From contig JALSSM010000369.1 in NCBI GenBank assembly GCA_026984275.1, forward strand, positions 1-8,719: a DNA stretch of 8,719 nt, written 5' to 3'. Made by a program: the position numbers and the translations under genes. Below are positions 7,310 through 8,719 of the stretch, in pieces. Source of the DNA: Gammaproteobacteria bacterium. GTDB lineage: Bacteria; Pseudomonadota; Gammaproteobacteria; CAJXQU01. Positions within the stretch are counted from its first letter, which is position 1. Every line of letters starts with the position of its first letter. The notes under the pieces are model-generated. The model did no database searches, was not told the origin of the DNA, and saw only the letters and a list, made by a program, of their open reading frames with translations.

Positions 7310-7962
7310 ATCTCATTATCAGGAAACTTGGACAGATGGATTACCAGCCTGTCTGGGACGCCATGCGTGAATTTACTGATCAACGCACCACTGACACTCA
7401 TGATGAAATCTGGCTACTCCAGCATTCGCCAGTTTTCACTCAGGGCCAGGCCGGAAAAGATGAACATATCTTAAATCCAGGACGAATCCCTGTCGTTAAT
7501 AGTGATCGTGGTGGACAGATCACCTATCACGGACCAGGACAGTTGATCTGCTACGTCCTCCTAAATCTCCGACGGCTTGATCTGACAATAAAAACACTGG
7601 TTTATTTGCTGGAGGAGTCTGTGATCGATCTGTTAAAGGAATATGCCATCAATTCTGAACGTCGTGAGAAAGCTCCCGGTATTTATGTTGATCAGTCTAA
7701 AATTGCATCGCTGGGATTACGTGTACGCAAAGGTTATTCATATCATGGTCTGGCTTTGAATGTGTGTATGGATCTCGAACCCTTCTCACGCATCAATCCC
7801 TGCGGATTTTCTGGAATGCCAATCACTCAGCTATCTGATCATGCCAATGATCATTCGATCTCTGAGGTCAGTGATGAACTGATCAAAACATTGTGTTCAC
7901 AATTAAACTATAATCTGGACAATATTATCTGGGAAAACTCGCTTCCCCTTATCAATCAATAA
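7306..7962 (+). CDS. lipB: Octanoyl-ACP:protein N-octanoyltransferase LipB
   Basis: LipB moves the octanoyl group from acyl carrier protein to a lysine of the lipoyl domains of 2-oxoacid dehydrogenases and GcvH, the first step of de novo lipoylation. The 218 residues hold the family motifs DRGGQITYHGPGQL (68-81), APGIYVDQSKIASLG (123-137) and NPCGFSGMPITQL (164-176). The catalytic pair is Cys166 and Lys132. Glu32 of E. coli-type leaders is not needed to identify it. The GTG start overlaps the ybeD stop by four bases (GTGA), a typical coupling arrangement. lipA starts 6 bases after its stop. The region before the first family block is short and normal, which agrees with the chosen start. Confidence 0.96.
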   Translation: MNLIIRKLGQMDYQPVWDAMREFTDQRTTDTHDEIWLLQHSPVFTQGQAGKDEHILNPGRIPVVNSDRGGQITYHGPGQLICYVLLNLRRLDLTIKTLVYLLEESVIDLLKEYAINSERREKAPGIYVDQSKIASLGLRVRKGYSYHGLALNVCMDLEPFSRINPCGFSGMPITQLSDHANDHSISEVSDELIKTLCSQLNYNLDNIIWENSLPLINQ

Positions 7963-7968
7963 CATCAA

Positions 7969-8719
7969 ATGAAAATTAATCCAAATAAAGCACAACGTGG
8001 TGCAGAAAAAGTTGCAAGAATTCCTGTCAAGGTCATTCCAGCAGAGGGGAAGTTACCGCGTAAACCTGCCTGGATCAGAGCCAGAGCACCTGTTGATCCC
8101 AACGTACAAAAAATCAAAAAACTGATCAGAGATAAACAACTGAGCACCGTCTGTGAAGAAGCCGCCTGTCCTAATCTCGGTGAATGTTTTGCACAGGGTA
8201 CGGCCACTTTCATGATCTTGGGTGATCTCTGCACAAGACGTTGTCCATTTTGTGATGTTGCTCATGGACGACCACAACCACTTGATGAAAATGAACCACA
8301 GAACCTGGCTGACGCCATTAAAATCATGGGATTGAAATATGTCGTCATTACCTCGGTTGATCGTGATGATCTGCGTGACGGTGGTGCAGGCCATTTTGCA
8401 GCCTGCATCAAAGAAATTCGTGATCAAGTTACCAATATAAAAATTGAAATTTTAGTACCCGATTTCCGTGGCAGAATGGAAAAAGCACTGGAAAACCTGA
8501 ATCAGTCATTACCCGATGTGTTCAACCACAACCTGGAAACCGTTCCACGACTTTATAAACAGGTTCGACCTGGAGCCGATTATTTATGGTCACTTGATCT
8601 GATCCGCCAGTTCAAACATCAACATCCTGAAATACCAACCAAGTCGGGCATCATGCTGGGGCTGGGTGAAACGCTTGAAGAAGTCTGTACAGTGCTACGT
8701 GATCTTAAAGAACACGGCT
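7969..8719 (+). CDS. lipA: Lipoyl synthase LipA, 3' end outside window
   Basis: LipA is a radical-SAM enzyme that inserts two sulfurs into protein-bound octanoyl groups to make lipoyl. The reading frame is open from ATG 7969 to the window end, giving 250 codons of an expected 320 or so. The auxiliary [4Fe-4S] motif CEEAACPNLGEC gives Cys62, Cys67 and Cys73. The radical-SAM motif CTRRCPFC gives Cys88, Cys92 and Cys95. Further family blocks are TSVDRDDLRDGGAGHF (128-143), EILVPDFRG, NHNLETVPRLY and KSGIMLGLGET. The C-terminal RSSY motif, whose Ser binds the auxiliary cluster, lies beyond the window and cannot be checked. It begins 6 bases after lipB, so it is almost certainly in the same transcript as ybeD and lipB. 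No Shine-Dalgarno sequence stands before the ATG. Confidence 0.96.
   Translation, partial: MKINPNKAQRGAEKVARIPVKVIPAEGKLPRKPAWIRARAPVDPNVQKIKKLIRDKQLSTVCEEAACPNLGECFAQGTATFMILGDLCTRRCPFCDVAHGRPQPLDENEPQNLADAIKIMGLKYVVITSVDRDDLRDGGAGHFAACIKEIRDQVTNIKIEILVPDFRGRMEKALENLNQSLPDVFNHNLETVPRLYKQVRPGADYLWSLDLIRQFKHQHPEIPTKSGIMLGLGETLEEVCTVLRDLKEHG

Noticed and set aside
7965..8427. Two minus-strand open frames of 89 and 124 codons opposite lipA
   Set aside because: They overlap unmistakable lipA coding sequence with both iron-sulfur motifs, and their products have no family features.

Overview
The window looks like chromosomal DNA of a gammaproteobacterium with moderate GC. The evidence is a type II secretion (T2SS) cluster, a GloB-type glyoxalase II, and the ybeD-lipB-lipA order familiar from Enterobacteriaceae and relatives. 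I cannot name the genus from the sequence alone. No tRNA, rRNA, CRISPR array or insertion sequence is visible.

Layout. Bases 1-688, minus strand: the decayed 3' part of an RHS/YD-repeat gene, visibly GC-richer than the rest and running off the left edge. Bases 689-766: a short promoter region. Bases 767-3933, plus strand: three T2SS genes, gspG (major pseudopilin), gspH (minor pseudopilin) and gspD (outer-membrane secretin). They are closely packed and probably one transcript. The secretin carries a lipobox and a long acidic linker, so it looks like a self-anchoring liposecretin. Bases 3962-4729, minus strand: gloB, convergent with gspD. Bases 4730-4835: a divergent regulatory region with a good extended -10 for gloB and a short direct repeat. 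Bases 4836 to the right edge, plus strand: a four-gene run of a REC-PAS-GGDEF-EAL protein, ybeD, lipB and lipA. lipA is cut off by the window end.

How the genes work together. GspG/GspH pseudopilins and the GspD channel are parts of one export machine whose other parts (C, E, F, I-N, prepilin peptidase) lie elsewhere. GloB completes methylglyoxal detoxification. LipB and LipA make protein-bound lipoate, and YbeD is their usual small neighbour of unknown function. The signalling protein, predicted to degrade cyclic-di-GMP because its EAL site is intact and its GGDEF site is not, sits 2 bases upstream of ybeD and is probably co-transcribed with the lipoate genes.

No clear new defence or mobile system is visible. 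The observations most worth checking are the very strong excess of GATC/TGATCA across the window except in the RHS remnant, the liposecretin with an Asp directly after the lipid-modified Cys, and the placement of the c-di-GMP protein in the lipoate operon.
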